A stretch of 64,000 nucleotides of DNA from Dactylosporangium sucinum. Its GTDB lineage: Bacteria; Actinomycetota; Actinomycetes; Mycobacteriales; Micromonosporaceae. Shown here in pieces: positions 42,367-51,050 of this stretch (its first letter is position 1; every line of letters begins with the position of its first letter). The notes beneath the pieces were generated by a model. It saw nothing but the letters and a program-made list of their open reading frames with translations. It was not told the DNA's origin and searched no databases. The translations under genes and the position numbers were made by a program. Location of the stretch: the NCBI RefSeq assembly GCF_014647515.1, contig NZ_BMPI01000008.1, positions 107,488 to 171,487 on the forward strand, written 5' to 3'.

Positions 42367-42858
42367 CTACGGGCACTTGTTCTGTTTGTAGGCCGCCAAC
42401 GACGCCCCGTCCGGCTCGAACCGCCACGCCCCGTTCTGGTAGCGCACCGTGCTCGTGCCGGTCTGCGCCGTGGTCGAGCCGGTCGGGGTGTGCGACCACT
42501 TGATGGTGGCCGTCGAGTCGTCGACCGGCGTCACCCCGGTCACCATATACTCGCCCTGCTGCGCCGTGCACGTCGCGACCAGGTCGATATAAGCATCCTT
42601 GCCGATCGCCGTCTTGGCGGCGTCGGTCCAGAGGTCGTAGGCGCCCGCCCAGTCGCCATCGCTGAGGTTGTCGAACAACTGCTCGGCGGTGACCTGGGCG
42701 GAGGCGGCGTCCTGGGGTTGCGCCGTCACCTCAACCGTCGGACGGTCGCTCGCCGACTCGTCGCTCGCGCCGTCCGACTTGTCCGAGCCGCATGCCGCGA
42801 CGCCCAGCACAAGCGGGATGACGAAGGCGACCGCGAGGCCGCGGAAGGTTCGTGTCAC
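42367..42858 (-). CDS. Putative lipoprotein
   Basis: The 163-residue product has a signal peptide and lipobox (VLGVAACGSD), an acidic Ser/Asp linker, and a compact NTF2-like/DUF4878-type domain (AEQLFDNLSDGDWAGAYDLW..., ending WRFEPDGASLAAYKQNKCP). Its lipid anchor would be attached by Lgt. The GTG start follows GGAGCAG. No specific role is apparent. Confidence 0.75.
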   Translation of the reverse strand: MTRTFRGLAVAFVIPLVLGVAACGSDKSDGASDESASDRPTVEVTAQPQDAASAQVTAEQLFDNLSDGDWAGAYDLWTDAAKTAIGKDAYIDLVATCTAQQGEYMVTGVTPVDDSTATIKWSHTPTGSTTAQTGTSTVRYQNGAWRFEPDGASLAAYKQNKCP

Positions 42859-43000
42859 CCATCTGCTCCAACGTGGTCCATGTCCGGGCGCTCCGCCCGA
42901 TCCGTACGTGAAGGTACTCCCGGCCAACGAACCGCGTATAGGCGGAGGTACGCCGAAGTGATCTCTTCGGTCCGATTTCGGCCCGATCGGCGGGTTGGTC

Positions 43001-44017
43001 CTAGGCTTTCGGCAGCACGAGTTCCGCGTAAACGGCCTTGTGGTCGCTGCCGGCGACCTGGTGCACCGACACCTTGCGCACGCCGACCCGCTTGTCCGCC
43101 ACCACGTGGTCGAGCTGGACGCCCGGGATGAACCAGCGGTCGTCGTACGGCCACGAGCCGACACATCCGGCGCCCACCACGTCGGCGGCGTCGCGATACC
43201 CCTTGGCGAGCACCTCGCGGAAGGCCTCATGGTCGATCGTCGCGTTGAAGTCGCCCAGGAGGATGTTGACCGTGGGGCCCTCGGGGGTGGCGGCCGGCTG
43301 CGCCGCGAGGTTGGCGACCCAGCACTCGTCGCGGGCCGAGCTCGGCGCCGGCGCGCACGGGTGGACCGACTCGACGTGCAGTTCCTTGGCCCCGGGGACG
43401 TTCACGCGGGCCTGCGCCTGCCCGAAGTCGACGTCGAACTGGCGATACCCCTGGTTGGTCAGCCCGAACCGGCTGTAGATCGCCGAGCCGGCCACGCCGG
43501 GCTTCGAGAACGACACCGCGTTGGGCAGCAGCCCCGACATGCCGGCGTCGATCAACGCGTCCTCGCCCTCCGGCGTGAACTCCTGGAACGCCACCAGGTC
43601 GACCTTGTGCTCCCGGATCAGGTGCACGATCCGGACCGGGTCGGCCCGGCCCATGAGCATGTTGACGGTCATGACCCGCAGCGACGGCCCGTCCTCGGTG
43701 CCGGGGTCGCTGTCGGCGATCATGCGTGGCAGCACGCAGGCGGCCAGCGCGATCGTGGCGACCGCGACGACCACGGCCGGCCAGATGCGCTTGGTGAGGA
43801 TCGCGATGGCCAGCGGGACGAGCGACGCGACCGCGACATACGGGGTGAACGCGATCAGCTGGACCGTGGGAAAGCCGCTCTCGAGGCCCAGCAGGCGGGC
43901 GGCCGTCCAGATCACGAACGGCACGACCATCAGCCACAGCAGGACCGTCAGCCACCGATGCCGGCGCCGGGGGGCCGTCGGGGGAGCGAGCGGCAGCGTT
44001 TCCTCCGTGCTGACCAT
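43001..44017 (-). CDS. Endonuclease/exonuclease/phosphatase-family membrane protein
   Basis: Three membrane helices (residues about 20-95) are followed by an EEP domain: RVMTVNMLMG, VAFQEFTPEG with the metal Glu, NILLGDFNATIDHEAF and the C-terminal SDHKAVYAEL. The active site would be extracellular, so lipid, phosphodiester or nucleic-acid substrates are possible. TACCCT lies 6 nt before the ATG, consistent with a leaderless mRNA. The gene is divergent from the Lgt-like/radical SAM operon. Confidence 0.85.
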   Translation of the reverse strand: MVSTEETLPLAPPTAPRRRHRWLTVLLWLMVVPFVIWTAARLLGLESGFPTVQLIAFTPYVAVASLVPLAIAILTKRIWPAVVVAVATIALAACVLPRMIADSDPGTEDGPSLRVMTVNMLMGRADPVRIVHLIREHKVDLVAFQEFTPEGEDALIDAGMSGLLPNAVSFSKPGVAGSAIYSRFGLTNQGYRQFDVDFGQAQARVNVPGAKELHVESVHPCAPAPSSARDECWVANLAAQPAATPEGPTVNILLGDFNATIDHEAFREVLAKGYRDAADVVGAGCVGSWPYDDRWFIPGVQLDHVVADKRVGVRKVSVHQVAGSDHKAVYAELVLPKA

Positions 44018-44162
44018 CCCGTCAGGGTAGACGCCCGCCGCCACAGCTCCTACCTTCAGGCGACGTCTGCCGCCACGGCCACCGCGCTCGGCTCGGCTCG
44101 CCGCTGTCGCTTGGACGCCTTTCCAACGATTCCACGGGACCGACACATTAGGCTCGGCAGCC

Positions 44163-44927
44163 GTGCACCCGGTGATCGCTCGGTTCGGTCCGGTGGCGAT
44201 CCTGACCCACGACGTGTTCGTGGCCCTCGGCATCGGGGTCGCCGCCCTGGTCTTCCTGTGGGAGGTCCGCCGGCGGCAGGCGCAGGACGAGCGGCTCTGG
44301 TACGTGCTGGCCGGCGCGCTCGCCGGCGGCGCCCTGTTCGCCCGGCTCGGCACGTGGGCGCAGCACCTCGACCCGCGGGACAACGCGTCGCTGCTCGAAC
44401 AGTGGGCGTACGGCAACCGCAGCATCCTCTCCGGGCTCGTCGGCACCTACGTGGGCGCGCTGGTGGCGAAGCGGATCGCCGGATACCCGCACAAGACCGG
44501 CGACCTCTTCGCGCCCGCCGTCGCCCTCGGCATGGCGGTGGGGCGCCTGGGCTGCTTCTTCGCCGAGCCGCCGGGCACCCCCACCGGCCTGCCCTGGGGC
44601 GTCACGCTCGACGCCGAGCAGGCCGCCGCGATGCATGTTCCCCCAGGTGTACCGCTGCATCCGTCGTTCGCCTACGAGATCGTCTTCCACGTCGCCGCGT
44701 TCGTCGCGCTGCTCGCGCTGCGCAAACGGATCACCACGCCGGGCCGCCTGTTCACGCTGTACCTCGCCGGATACGCCGCGTTCCGGTTCGGCGTCGAGTT
44801 CGTGCGCGGCAACGAGGTCGTCTGGGCGGGCCTGACCCGCTCGCAACTGTTCCTGCTGGCCTGCCTGCCGCTGCTCGCGGCCCGGCTGGCCTGGCGCTCC
44901 CATCGCGCGGAAGGTGTGACCACATGA
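44163..44927 (+). CDS. Lgt-like prolipoprotein diacylglyceryl transferase paralogue
   Basis: The 254-residue, seven-helix protein has the Lgt-family signature near residues 125-145 (AVGRLGCFFAEPPG, then TGLPWGV) and HPSFAYEIVF and FGVEFVRGNE later. It differs from housekeeping Lgt: the usual GRxGNFxNGE reads GRLGCFFAEPP, and the HGG motif of the active site reads LSGLVG, so the catalytic histidine seems absent. It is therefore a divergent paralogue, perhaps with another acceptor or lipid. TAGGCT 8 nt before the GTG suggests a leaderless start. The next gene overlaps it (ATGA). Confidence 0.8.
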   Translation: MHPVIARFGPVAILTHDVFVALGIGVAALVFLWEVRRRQAQDERLWYVLAGALAGGALFARLGTWAQHLDPRDNASLLEQWAYGNRSILSGLVGTYVGALVAKRIAGYPHKTGDLFAPAVALGMAVGRLGCFFAEPPGTPTGLPWGVTLDAEQAAAMHVPPGVPLHPSFAYEIVFHVAAFVALLALRKRITTPGRLFTLYLAGYAAFRFGVEFVRGNEVVWAGLTRSQLFLLACLPLLAARLAWRSHRAEGVTT

Positions 44928-45301
44928 GCGACTGGACCGTCCCGCCGCCACCGCCGCCGCCCGGCCCCGAGCGGCCGATCCGCGGCAGGAAGGTGTTCGC
45001 CGGCATCGGCCTGGCCGCGCTCGGTCAGGTGCTGGTCATCGGGCTCGGCGTGCTGCTCACGTTCCTGTTCGCGATGTCCGACAAGAGCGAGAACGCCCTG
45101 TTCGGCATCTACGCCGAGATCCTGCTGCAGATTCTGCTCTTCCTCGCCTGCCTGATCGTCGGCATCATCTGGATCGCGCAGAAGGACCGGGGGATCGGGC
45201 TCGGCATCATCATCGGATGGGCGGTCAGCGTGCTGGTCTTCCCGATCGCCGGGATCGGGGTCTGCATCGCCATCGTCAACAGCCAGACGGGAACGACATG
45301 A
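44924..45301 (+). CDS. Small three-helix membrane protein
   Basis: The 125-residue product has a short proline-rich cytoplasmic start (WTVPPPPPPPGPE) and three hydrophobic helices (about 24-48, 60-85, 92-117). No family is recognised. It overlaps both the Lgt-like gene before it and the radical SAM gene after it by 4 bp, so it is probably part of the same complex or pathway. Confidence 0.72.
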   Translation: MSDWTVPPPPPPPGPERPIRGRKVFAGIGLAALGQVLVIGLGVLLTFLFAMSDKSENALFGIYAEILLQILLFLACLIVGIIWIAQKDRGIGLGIIIGWAVSVLVFPIAGIGVCIAIVNSQTGTT

Positions 45302-46848
45302 GCACCGACACGGGCATGCCGCTGCGCGGGGACCGCATCCACCGGTACGTCAACGCCTTCTGCCCGAACTGCCACGACGAGCGGCCGGACCGTCCACTCG
45401 AGACGGTCCAGCGGCTGTCGGGCTGGCTGGCCGAGCGCGACGGGCGGATCTGGCTCGAGCGCGGCTGCCCGGCGCACGGGCTCGTCCGCACGCTGTACGA
45501 CGAGGAGCCGGAGATCCTGCGGTACCTCGAGCAGTGGACCGCGCCGACGAAGACGCACGTGCCCGACCTGGCCGGCAACTTCGCGCCCGTCCCGTCGGCG
45601 TACCTCGACGGCCTGCCGGAGATGCAGACCCAGCACACCTGCATCCTGCTGGCCGACCTGACCGACAGCTGCAACCTGAAGTGCCCGACCTGCTTCACGG
45701 ACTCCTCGCCCGCGATCGAAGGTGTGGTACCGCTGGCGGACGTGCTGGCGAGCGTCGACACCAAGCTGTCCCGGGAGAACGGCCGCATCGACGTGCTGAT
45801 GCTCTCCGGCGGGGAGCCCACGCTGTACCCCCACCTCCCCGAACTCCTGCACGAGGTCTCGAGGCGCAACGTCGTGCGGGTCCTGGTCAACTCCAACGGG
45901 GTGCGGATCGCGCGCGACGACGCGCTGCTCGACCTGCTCACCGAGCACCGGGAGCGGGTGGAGGTCTACCTGCAGTACGACGGCGTGACCGAGCGTGCGT
46001 CGCGCCACCACCGGGGCGCCGACCTGCGGCGGCTGAAGGAGCAGGCGATCGACCGGCTCTCCGCCCGGGGCATCTTCACCACGCTCACCATGACGTGCGC
46101 GCTTGGCGTCAACGACGACGAGATCGGCGCGGTGGTGAAGCGGGCGCTGGACACGCCGTACGTCGGCGGGGTCTCGCTGCAGCCGCAGTTCGGCTCGGGT
46201 CGTTCGGGTCCGATCGACCCGGTCGACCGGCTGACCCACACCGGGGTGCTGGCCCGGCTCGGCCCGCAGACCGGCGACCTGGTCACCTGGCGCGACCTGA
46301 CGGCGCTGCCGTGCTCGCACCCGCACTGCTGCTCGGTGGGGTACCTCCTGCGCGACGACGCCGGCCAGTGGCAGTCGATGACCGAGCTCATCGGCCACGA
46401 CCGGCTGCTGTCGTTCCTCGACCTGGCGCCGGAGCTGGTGGCCAACCGGATCGCCGACGTCCAGCTGCCGGCCGCGCTGCGCGCCGCGGTCAAGGACTCG
46501 CTGCTGGGGCTGCTGTCGGAGCAGTCGTCGCTGTCCCACCCCGACGTCGGCCGCCTGTGGCGGGACATCTGCGAGAACTGCGACCTCGGCATCTCGACGC
46601 TGACCACGCTCGTGTCCTCGTCGATGCCGGGCGGGCGGAACCGGCTGCGCAAGATGCTCGGCGAGCGCGTCAAGCGCATCACGGTGAAGCCGTTCATGGA
46701 CATGCACACGATGATCGAGGAGCGGCTCCTGCAGTGCTGCGTGCACGTGGCCACGCGCAATGCCGCCGGGCAGGATCAGTGCGCGCCCTTCTGTGCGGTA
46801 CAGGCGTGGCCCCTGCTGTCGATCCAGCGCCTCCCGCGCCGTGGCTGA
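45298..46848 (+). CDS. Radical SAM enzyme of the MJ0619 / tetraether lipid synthase type
   Basis: The 516-residue product follows the MJ0619 plan. An N-terminal metal site (Cys22, Cys25 in FCPNC; Cys57 in GCPAHG) precedes the radical SAM cluster CNLKCPTC (Cys125, 129, 132) and LSGGEPTLYPHLPE with NSNGVRI. Further cysteines at 339/344/345 (LPCSHPHCCSVGY), 425/428 (ICENC) and 480/481/495/499 (QCCVHVATR..., QCAPFC) could hold auxiliary clusters. Archaeal members (Tes) join lipid tails by C-C coupling. A lipid or lipoprotein substrate here is inferred from the family and the Lgt-like neighbour. It overlaps the genes on both sides. Confidence 0.85.
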   Translation: MSTDTGMPLRGDRIHRYVNAFCPNCHDERPDRPLETVQRLSGWLAERDGRIWLERGCPAHGLVRTLYDEEPEILRYLEQWTAPTKTHVPDLAGNFAPVPSAYLDGLPEMQTQHTCILLADLTDSCNLKCPTCFTDSSPAIEGVVPLADVLASVDTKLSRENGRIDVLMLSGGEPTLYPHLPELLHEVSRRNVVRVLVNSNGVRIARDDALLDLLTEHRERVEVYLQYDGVTERASRHHRGADLRRLKEQAIDRLSARGIFTTLTMTCALGVNDDEIGAVVKRALDTPYVGGVSLQPQFGSGRSGPIDPVDRLTHTGVLARLGPQTGDLVTWRDLTALPCSHPHCCSVGYLLRDDAGQWQSMTELIGHDRLLSFLDLAPELVANRIADVQLPAALRAAVKDSLLGLLSEQSSLSHPDVGRLWRDICENCDLGISTLTTLVSSSMPGGRNRLRKMLGERVKRITVKPFMDMHTMIEERLLQCCVHVATRNAAGQDQCAPFCAVQAWPLLSIQRLPRRG

Positions 46849-47101
46849 CCCGCAGCCGTACGACCCGCTGCGCCTGTGCGTCTACGCGACGATCGCGGCG
46901 CTGGCCTGGCTCCTCGGGCCGCTCGCGGTGCTGGGGTTCGCGGTGCTGGGCTTCGCCGGGTATCTGCGGGCCCGCCGGCAGGGCCTGACCCGCTCCAAGT
47001 GCGTGCTGCGCGACACCCGCCTGGTGCTGACGTATCTCGCGGCCCTGGCCGTGGCCGGCCTGGCGGGCGTGGGCTGGCACGTCTACGGTTGGCTGGCGTG
47101 A
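46841..47101 (+). CDS. Small two-helix membrane protein
   Basis: The 86-residue product has two long hydrophobic helices (about 13-40 and 60-83) joined by a basic loop with one cysteine (RRQGLTRSKCVLRDTR). The GTG start overlaps the radical SAM gene by 8 bp and its end overlaps the next gene. No homologous family is recognised; operon membership is the only clue. Confidence 0.72.
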   Translation: MADPQPYDPLRLCVYATIAALAWLLGPLAVLGFAVLGFAGYLRARRQGLTRSKCVLRDTRLVLTYLAALAVAGLAGVGWHVYGWLA

Positions 47102-47805
47102 GCGACCTACCGCCCCCGTTGCAACGAGGCAGCGACCGGCCGGCACAGCTCCCCGGCTGGCTGCGCCGCACCGAGGCCGAGCAGCGCTGGCCGGCCGCGC
47201 TGGCCATCGCCGCGGCGATCGCCATCCACATGGTCCTCCCGCCGGACCTGGCCCCGCGACCGCGCTGGCTGCTGCCGGGCCTGGAGTCGCTGCTCCTGCT
47301 GACCGTGGTGGCCGTGAACCCGCTGCGCATCAACCGCGAGACCCGCGTGCTGCGCCCGCTGAGCATCGGCCTGGTGGCGGTCCTGACCCTGGTGACGGCC
47401 TGGTCGGTAGCGCTGCTGGTGCGGGCCCTGTTCCGCCACGGCGGCCCGCCGCCGGAGCACCTGCTCCTGTGGGGCGGCGCGATCTGGCTGACGAACGTCA
47501 TCGTCTTCGCCCTGTGGTTCTGGGAGGGCGACCGCGGCGGCCCGGGAGCGCGCGCCGACGGCAGCGCACCGCACCCGGACTTCGTGTTCACCCAGATGCA
47601 GGTCCCGGACCTGGCGAGCCGCGACTGGGAGCCGACGTTCGTGGACTACCTGTACCTGTCGTTCACGAACGCGACCGCCTTCAGCCCGACGGACACCCTG
47701 CCGATGTCCACGTGGGCCAAGCTGCTGATGCTGAGCGAGTCGCTGCTCTCGTTGGTGACGGTCCTCCTGGTGGTGGCGCGGGCGGTCAACGTCATCGGCG
47801 CCTGA
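47098..47805 (+). CDS. DUF1345/ion-channel-like membrane protein
   Basis: The 235-residue protein has five or so membrane helices. Its C-terminal part (DYLYLSFTNATAFSPTDTLP, then AKLLMLSESLLSLVTVLLVVARAVN) resembles the pore-loop and last helix of DUF1345 and two-helix potassium-channel domains. No TVGYG filter is present. It starts in a GTG overlapping the previous gene and is the last gene of the operon before a dispersed hairpin. Confidence 0.72.
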   Translation: MSDLPPPLQRGSDRPAQLPGWLRRTEAEQRWPAALAIAAAIAIHMVLPPDLAPRPRWLLPGLESLLLLTVVAVNPLRINRETRVLRPLSIGLVAVLTLVTAWSVALLVRALFRHGGPPPEHLLLWGGAIWLTNVIVFALWFWEGDRGGPGARADGSAPHPDFVFTQMQVPDLASRDWEPTFVDYLYLSFTNATAFSPTDTLPMSTWAKLLMLSESLLSLVTVLLVVARAVNVIGA

Positions 47806-47810
47806 CCGCC

Positions 47811-47862
47811 CATGATCGATGGCGAGTTCTGGTTGTGATGGCAGCCAGAACTCGCCATCATG
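47811..47862. repeat. Dispersed hairpin element, copy D
   Basis: The left arm (47811-47832) begins CATGATCGATGGCGAG. The right arm (47845-47862) pairs with it except for a missing 4-nt CGAT. The inner 14 bp pair perfectly. It stands between convergent genes. Confidence 0.8.
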
Positions 47863-47887
47863 AGCCGGCGTCATGAGCCGGCCGCCG

Positions 47888-48712
47888 TCAGCCCTTCACG
47901 CCGGACTGGGCCACGCCGCGCACGAAGAAGCGTTGGAACACGATGAAGACGATCGCCACCGGGATGATCGTCAGGATCGATCCCGCCATCATCACCGGGT
48001 AGTCGTACGACTGGCCGCCCGCGCCGCCGCGGCCGAGCGTCGACAGGCCGAACGGCAGCGTCCAGTGGTCCGGGCTGGCCCGCACGACGATCAAGGGCAT
48101 CAGGAACTCGTTCCAGACGCCCTGGAACGAGAGGATCGTCAGCGTCAGCAGCGCCGGGCGGGCCAACGGCAGCACCACGTGCCAGTAGGCCTGGAAGATC
48201 GACGCGCCGTCGATGCGGGCCGCCTCCTCCAGTTCCCGCGGCAGTTCGGCGAAGAACTGCCGCATCAGGAAGATGCCCATCGCGTCCACGGCCAAGGGCA
48301 GGATCAGGCCCGTGTACGAGTTGAGGAGGCTCATCTCCTTCAGCACCAGGAAGCGCGGAACGGTCAGGACGATCGGCGGCACCGCCAGGACCGAGACGAC
48401 GCCCGCGAACACCAGGTTCCGGCCGCGCCAGTTCAGGCGGGCCAGCGAGTAGCCCGCCAGCGAGTCCAGGAACACGCGGCCCAGCGTCGCCAGCACCGTC
48501 ACGAGGATCGAGTTGAACGTCCACAGCGGGAAGTCGCTGTGCAGCAGCACGTCGGCCCAGGCGCGGGTGTCGAACGACTGCGGCCACGGGATCACCGGGT
48601 CGGACGCCACCTCGGGGCGGGACTTGAAGGAGGTGGCGAACGACAGGATGAACGGGTAGATGAAGATCACGGCGAAGAAGATGAGGATGCCGTACCGCAC
48701 CGCGCGCCGCAT
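47888..48712 (-). CDS. Sugar ABC transporter permease (MalG type)
   Basis: The 274-residue inner-membrane protein has six helices and the EAA loop (EEAARIDGASIFQAYWHVVLPLARPAL near residue 180) that contacts the ATPase. It is the second permease of a CUT1-type oligosaccharide importer encoded with the genes at 48714 and 49836, 1 bp after the first permease. No ATPase gene is in the cluster; actinobacteria often share one MsiK-type ATPase among such importers. Confidence 0.92.
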   Translation of the reverse strand: MRRAVRYGILIFFAVIFIYPFILSFATSFKSRPEVASDPVIPWPQSFDTRAWADVLLHSDFPLWTFNSILVTVLATLGRVFLDSLAGYSLARLNWRGRNLVFAGVVSVLAVPPIVLTVPRFLVLKEMSLLNSYTGLILPLAVDAMGIFLMRQFFAELPRELEEAARIDGASIFQAYWHVVLPLARPALLTLTILSFQGVWNEFLMPLIVVRASPDHWTLPFGLSTLGRGGAGGQSYDYPVMMAGSILTIIPVAIVFIVFQRFFVRGVAQSGVKG

Positions 48713-48713
48713 G

Positions 48714-49772
48714 TCAGCGCTCCTTCCGCAGCACCAGGCGCTGCACGGCGGTGAAGACCAGGATGATGACGAAGACGACGAAGGCGATCGCCGCCGCGCG
48801 GCCCATCGCACTGTTCTGGAAGCCCTCGCGGTACACCAGGTAGGCGGGCGTGAGCGTGGTCTTCTGCGGGCCGCCGGCCGTCATCGCGTACACCTGGTCG
48901 AAGACCTGCCACGTGCCGATGATGCCCAGCGTCAGCACCAGGAACAGGGTCGGCTTCAGCAGCGGGAGCGTGATGGCGAAGAAGCGCTGGCGGGGCGTGG
49001 CCCCGTCGATGGACGCCGCCTCCTCCAGCTCCTCCGGGACGTTCTGCAGGCCGGCCAGGAACATCAGCATGAACGTGCCCGTGGTGGTCCAGGTGGCCAG
49101 GATCATCACCGCGGAGAGGGCGACGCTCGGGCCGGACAGCCAGTCCCACCACGACAGGTCCATGAACTCGCCGCGCAGGGCGGCCGGCGGATGGTCCACG
49201 CCCACGGTCCGCAGCAGCAGGTGCAGCAGGCCGTCCGAGTCGTCCAGCCAGACGAGGTCCACCTTTCCCGGCAGTACCGCGGACAGCACGGTGTTCACCA
49301 CGCCCGCCGGACTGAACAGGAACACGAAGATGAAGGCGACGGCGATCGAGCTCGTCACCGACGGGAAGTAGAACGCGGTGCGGAAGAACGTGCGGCCCTT
49401 CAACAGCCGGGCGTTGACGACGAGCGCGAGCAGGAACGCCAGGATCGTCTGGGCGGGGACGACGCCGAGCACGTAGTACAGGTTGTTGCGCAGGCTCTTG
49501 GCGAAGTCGCCGCGCACGACGCCGGGGTCGGTGAGCAGGTCGGCGTAGTTGCCGGCGCCGGCGTTGGTGGAGTCGGCGAGCGGGGTGAGGCCGCTCCAGT
49601 CGCGGAACGACACCCACAGCGCCAGCACGATCGGCGCGACCATGAACGCGCCCAGCCCGACGAGGGCGGGGGTGACGAACAGCCAGCCGGCGAGGCTCTG
49701 CCGGCCGTGGATGCGCGACTTTGGGCGGGGGCCGGTGGGTGCGGCCGGCGGGGCCTCAGCGGTGGCGGTCAT
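48714..49772 (-). CDS. Sugar ABC transporter permease (MalF type)
   Basis: The 352-residue permease has six to seven helices and the EAA loop (LEEAASIDGATPRQRFFAITLPLLKPTLF near residue 250). The periplasmic loop after helix 3 is long, as usual for MalF-type partners. The ATG follows GGAGGTACC. It forms the channel with the MalG-type permease. Confidence 0.92.
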   Translation of the reverse strand: MTATAEAPPAAPTGPRPKSRIHGRQSLAGWLFVTPALVGLGAFMVAPIVLALWVSFRDWSGLTPLADSTNAGAGNYADLLTDPGVVRGDFAKSLRNNLYYVLGVVPAQTILAFLLALVVNARLLKGRTFFRTAFYFPSVTSSIAVAFIFVFLFSPAGVVNTVLSAVLPGKVDLVWLDDSDGLLHLLLRTVGVDHPPAALRGEFMDLSWWDWLSGPSVALSAVMILATWTTTGTFMLMFLAGLQNVPEELEEAASIDGATPRQRFFAITLPLLKPTLFLVLTLGIIGTWQVFDQVYAMTAGGPQKTTLTPAYLVYREGFQNSAMGRAAAIAFVVFVIILVFTAVQRLVLRKER

Positions 49773-49792
49773 TTTCGGGGGTACCTCCGGAA

Positions 49793-49824
49793 GGGGCCGC
49801 CGCCACGGGGGAGGCGGCGGCCCC
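49793..49824 (-). terminator. Intra-operon hairpin between binding protein and permeases
   Basis: GGGGCCGCCGCC and GGCGGCGGCCCC (49793-49804, 49813-49824) form a perfect 12-bp stem. Such hairpins after the binding-protein gene usually lower downstream expression or protect the upstream mRNA, giving excess binding protein. Confidence 0.65.
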
Positions 49825-49835
49825 GGTCAAACGGG

Positions 49836-51050
49836 TCAGCCGAGGATGTCGGTCCCGGCCTTCTGGGTGCTGGAGACGACCTCGTCCACCTGCTTGTTGC
49901 CCTTGGCGAGGCCCTGGATACCGTCGTTGAACGTGTCGATCGCGGTCGAGAAGCCGGGGACGAACACCGACTTCTTCGCGTAGTCACCGCCGGCGACGAA
50001 CGCCTTGAGCTCCGGCTTGTCGGCCAGCCACTTGTCGGCCAGCGACTTGCGCGACGGCATCACCGGGAACTCCTTGGTGACCGCGAACTGCTCGTCGGGC
50101 GAGGTGAGCCACTTGACGAAGTCGGTCGCGGCGGCCTTGTTCTTCGACGCCTTGGCCACGCCGTAGCAGACCGAGAAGGACATCGTGCCCTTGCCCTTCG
50201 GGCCGGCCGGCAGCTCGGCGACCGCGTACTTCACGTTGGGGAAGTCGTTCTTCATCGCCCCGACGATCCAGTTGCCCTCGATGGTCATCGACGTCAGGCC
50301 CTTGCCGAACGCCTCGCCGCCCCATCCGGCGCCGACCGACGCCGGCGTGCCGAAGTTCCCGTTCTTGTGGTTGTCGGCCACGTACTGCAGGGCCGTCTTC
50401 ATCTCGGGCGTGTCCATCGTCATCTTGGTGATGTCGTCGTTGGTCGGCCACGCGCCGGCCTGCGCCATGAACACACCCCAGCGGTAGAACTCGGGACCGA
50501 ACACCAGCCCGGGGTGACCCGGCTTGGTCAGCGCCTTCGCGGCGGCGGCCAGCTCGTCCCAGGTCTTGGGCGGCTGGACGCCGGCGGCGGTGAAGTCGGC
50601 GGTGTTGTACACCAACTGCAGCGTGGAGAAGTCCTTCGGCGCGCAGTAGTACGTCCCCTTGTAGGTGAACGACTGCTTGAGCGTGTCGTAGAAGTCGCCC
50701 GGGTTCTCGACCTTGTCGCCGATCGGCTCGAGCGCGCCGTTCTTACCCAGGTCGGGCAGCTTGTTGTCGTTGACGTAGAACACGTCCGGCGGCTCGCCGC
50801 CGGCCAGCGCCGTCGTGAGCGCGGTGTCGTACTCCGGCAGCACCTTCAGCTCGACGGTGTTGCGGCCGAGCTTGTTGTAGTCCTCGACGGCCTTGCGCAG
50901 TACCGCATCCTCGGCCGGGGACGAGGAGAACGCGAACATCGTCAGTTTGGCGCCGGTGTCGGTGCCCTCGGTGCCGGAGCCGTCGTCGCCGCAGGCGGCG
51001 AGCCCGAGCAGCAGCAGCGCGGCGGCGAGGAGGCGGGGTGTGCGTTTCAT
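49836..51050 (-). CDS. Sugar ABC transporter substrate-binding lipoprotein
   Basis: The 404-residue product has a signal peptide with lipobox (LLLLGLAACGDD, Cys20) and a family-1 solute-binding fold (MFAFSSSPAEDAVLRKAVEDYNK..., GEPPDVFYVNDNKLPDLGKNG, MTIEGNWIVGAMKND). It captures a sugar outside the cell for the two downstream permeases. Its ATG overlaps the stop of the LacI regulator (ATGA). The sugar cannot be read directly; the divergent hydrolase suggests an alpha-glucan or similar oligosaccharide. Confidence 0.9.
   Translation of the reverse strand: MKRTPRLLAAALLLLGLAACGDDGSGTEGTDTGAKLTMFAFSSSPAEDAVLRKAVEDYNKLGRNTVELKVLPEYDTALTTALAGGEPPDVFYVNDNKLPDLGKNGALEPIGDKVENPGDFYDTLKQSFTYKGTYYCAPKDFSTLQLVYNTADFTAAGVQPPKTWDELAAAAKALTKPGHPGLVFGPEFYRWGVFMAQAGAWPTNDDITKMTMDTPEMKTALQYVADNHKNGNFGTPASVGAGWGGEAFGKGLTSMTIEGNWIVGAMKNDFPNVKYAVAELPAGPKGKGTMSFSVCYGVAKASKNKAAATDFVKWLTSPDEQFAVTKEFPVMPSRKSLADKWLADKPELKAFVAGGDYAKKSVFVPGFSTAIDTFNDGIQGLAKGNKQVDEVVSSTQKAGTDILG

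Noticed and set aside
44163-44927. This gene as the housekeeping lgt
   Set aside because: The HGG and GRxGNFxNGE motifs are altered and the context is a radical SAM operon, so a paralogue is more likely.
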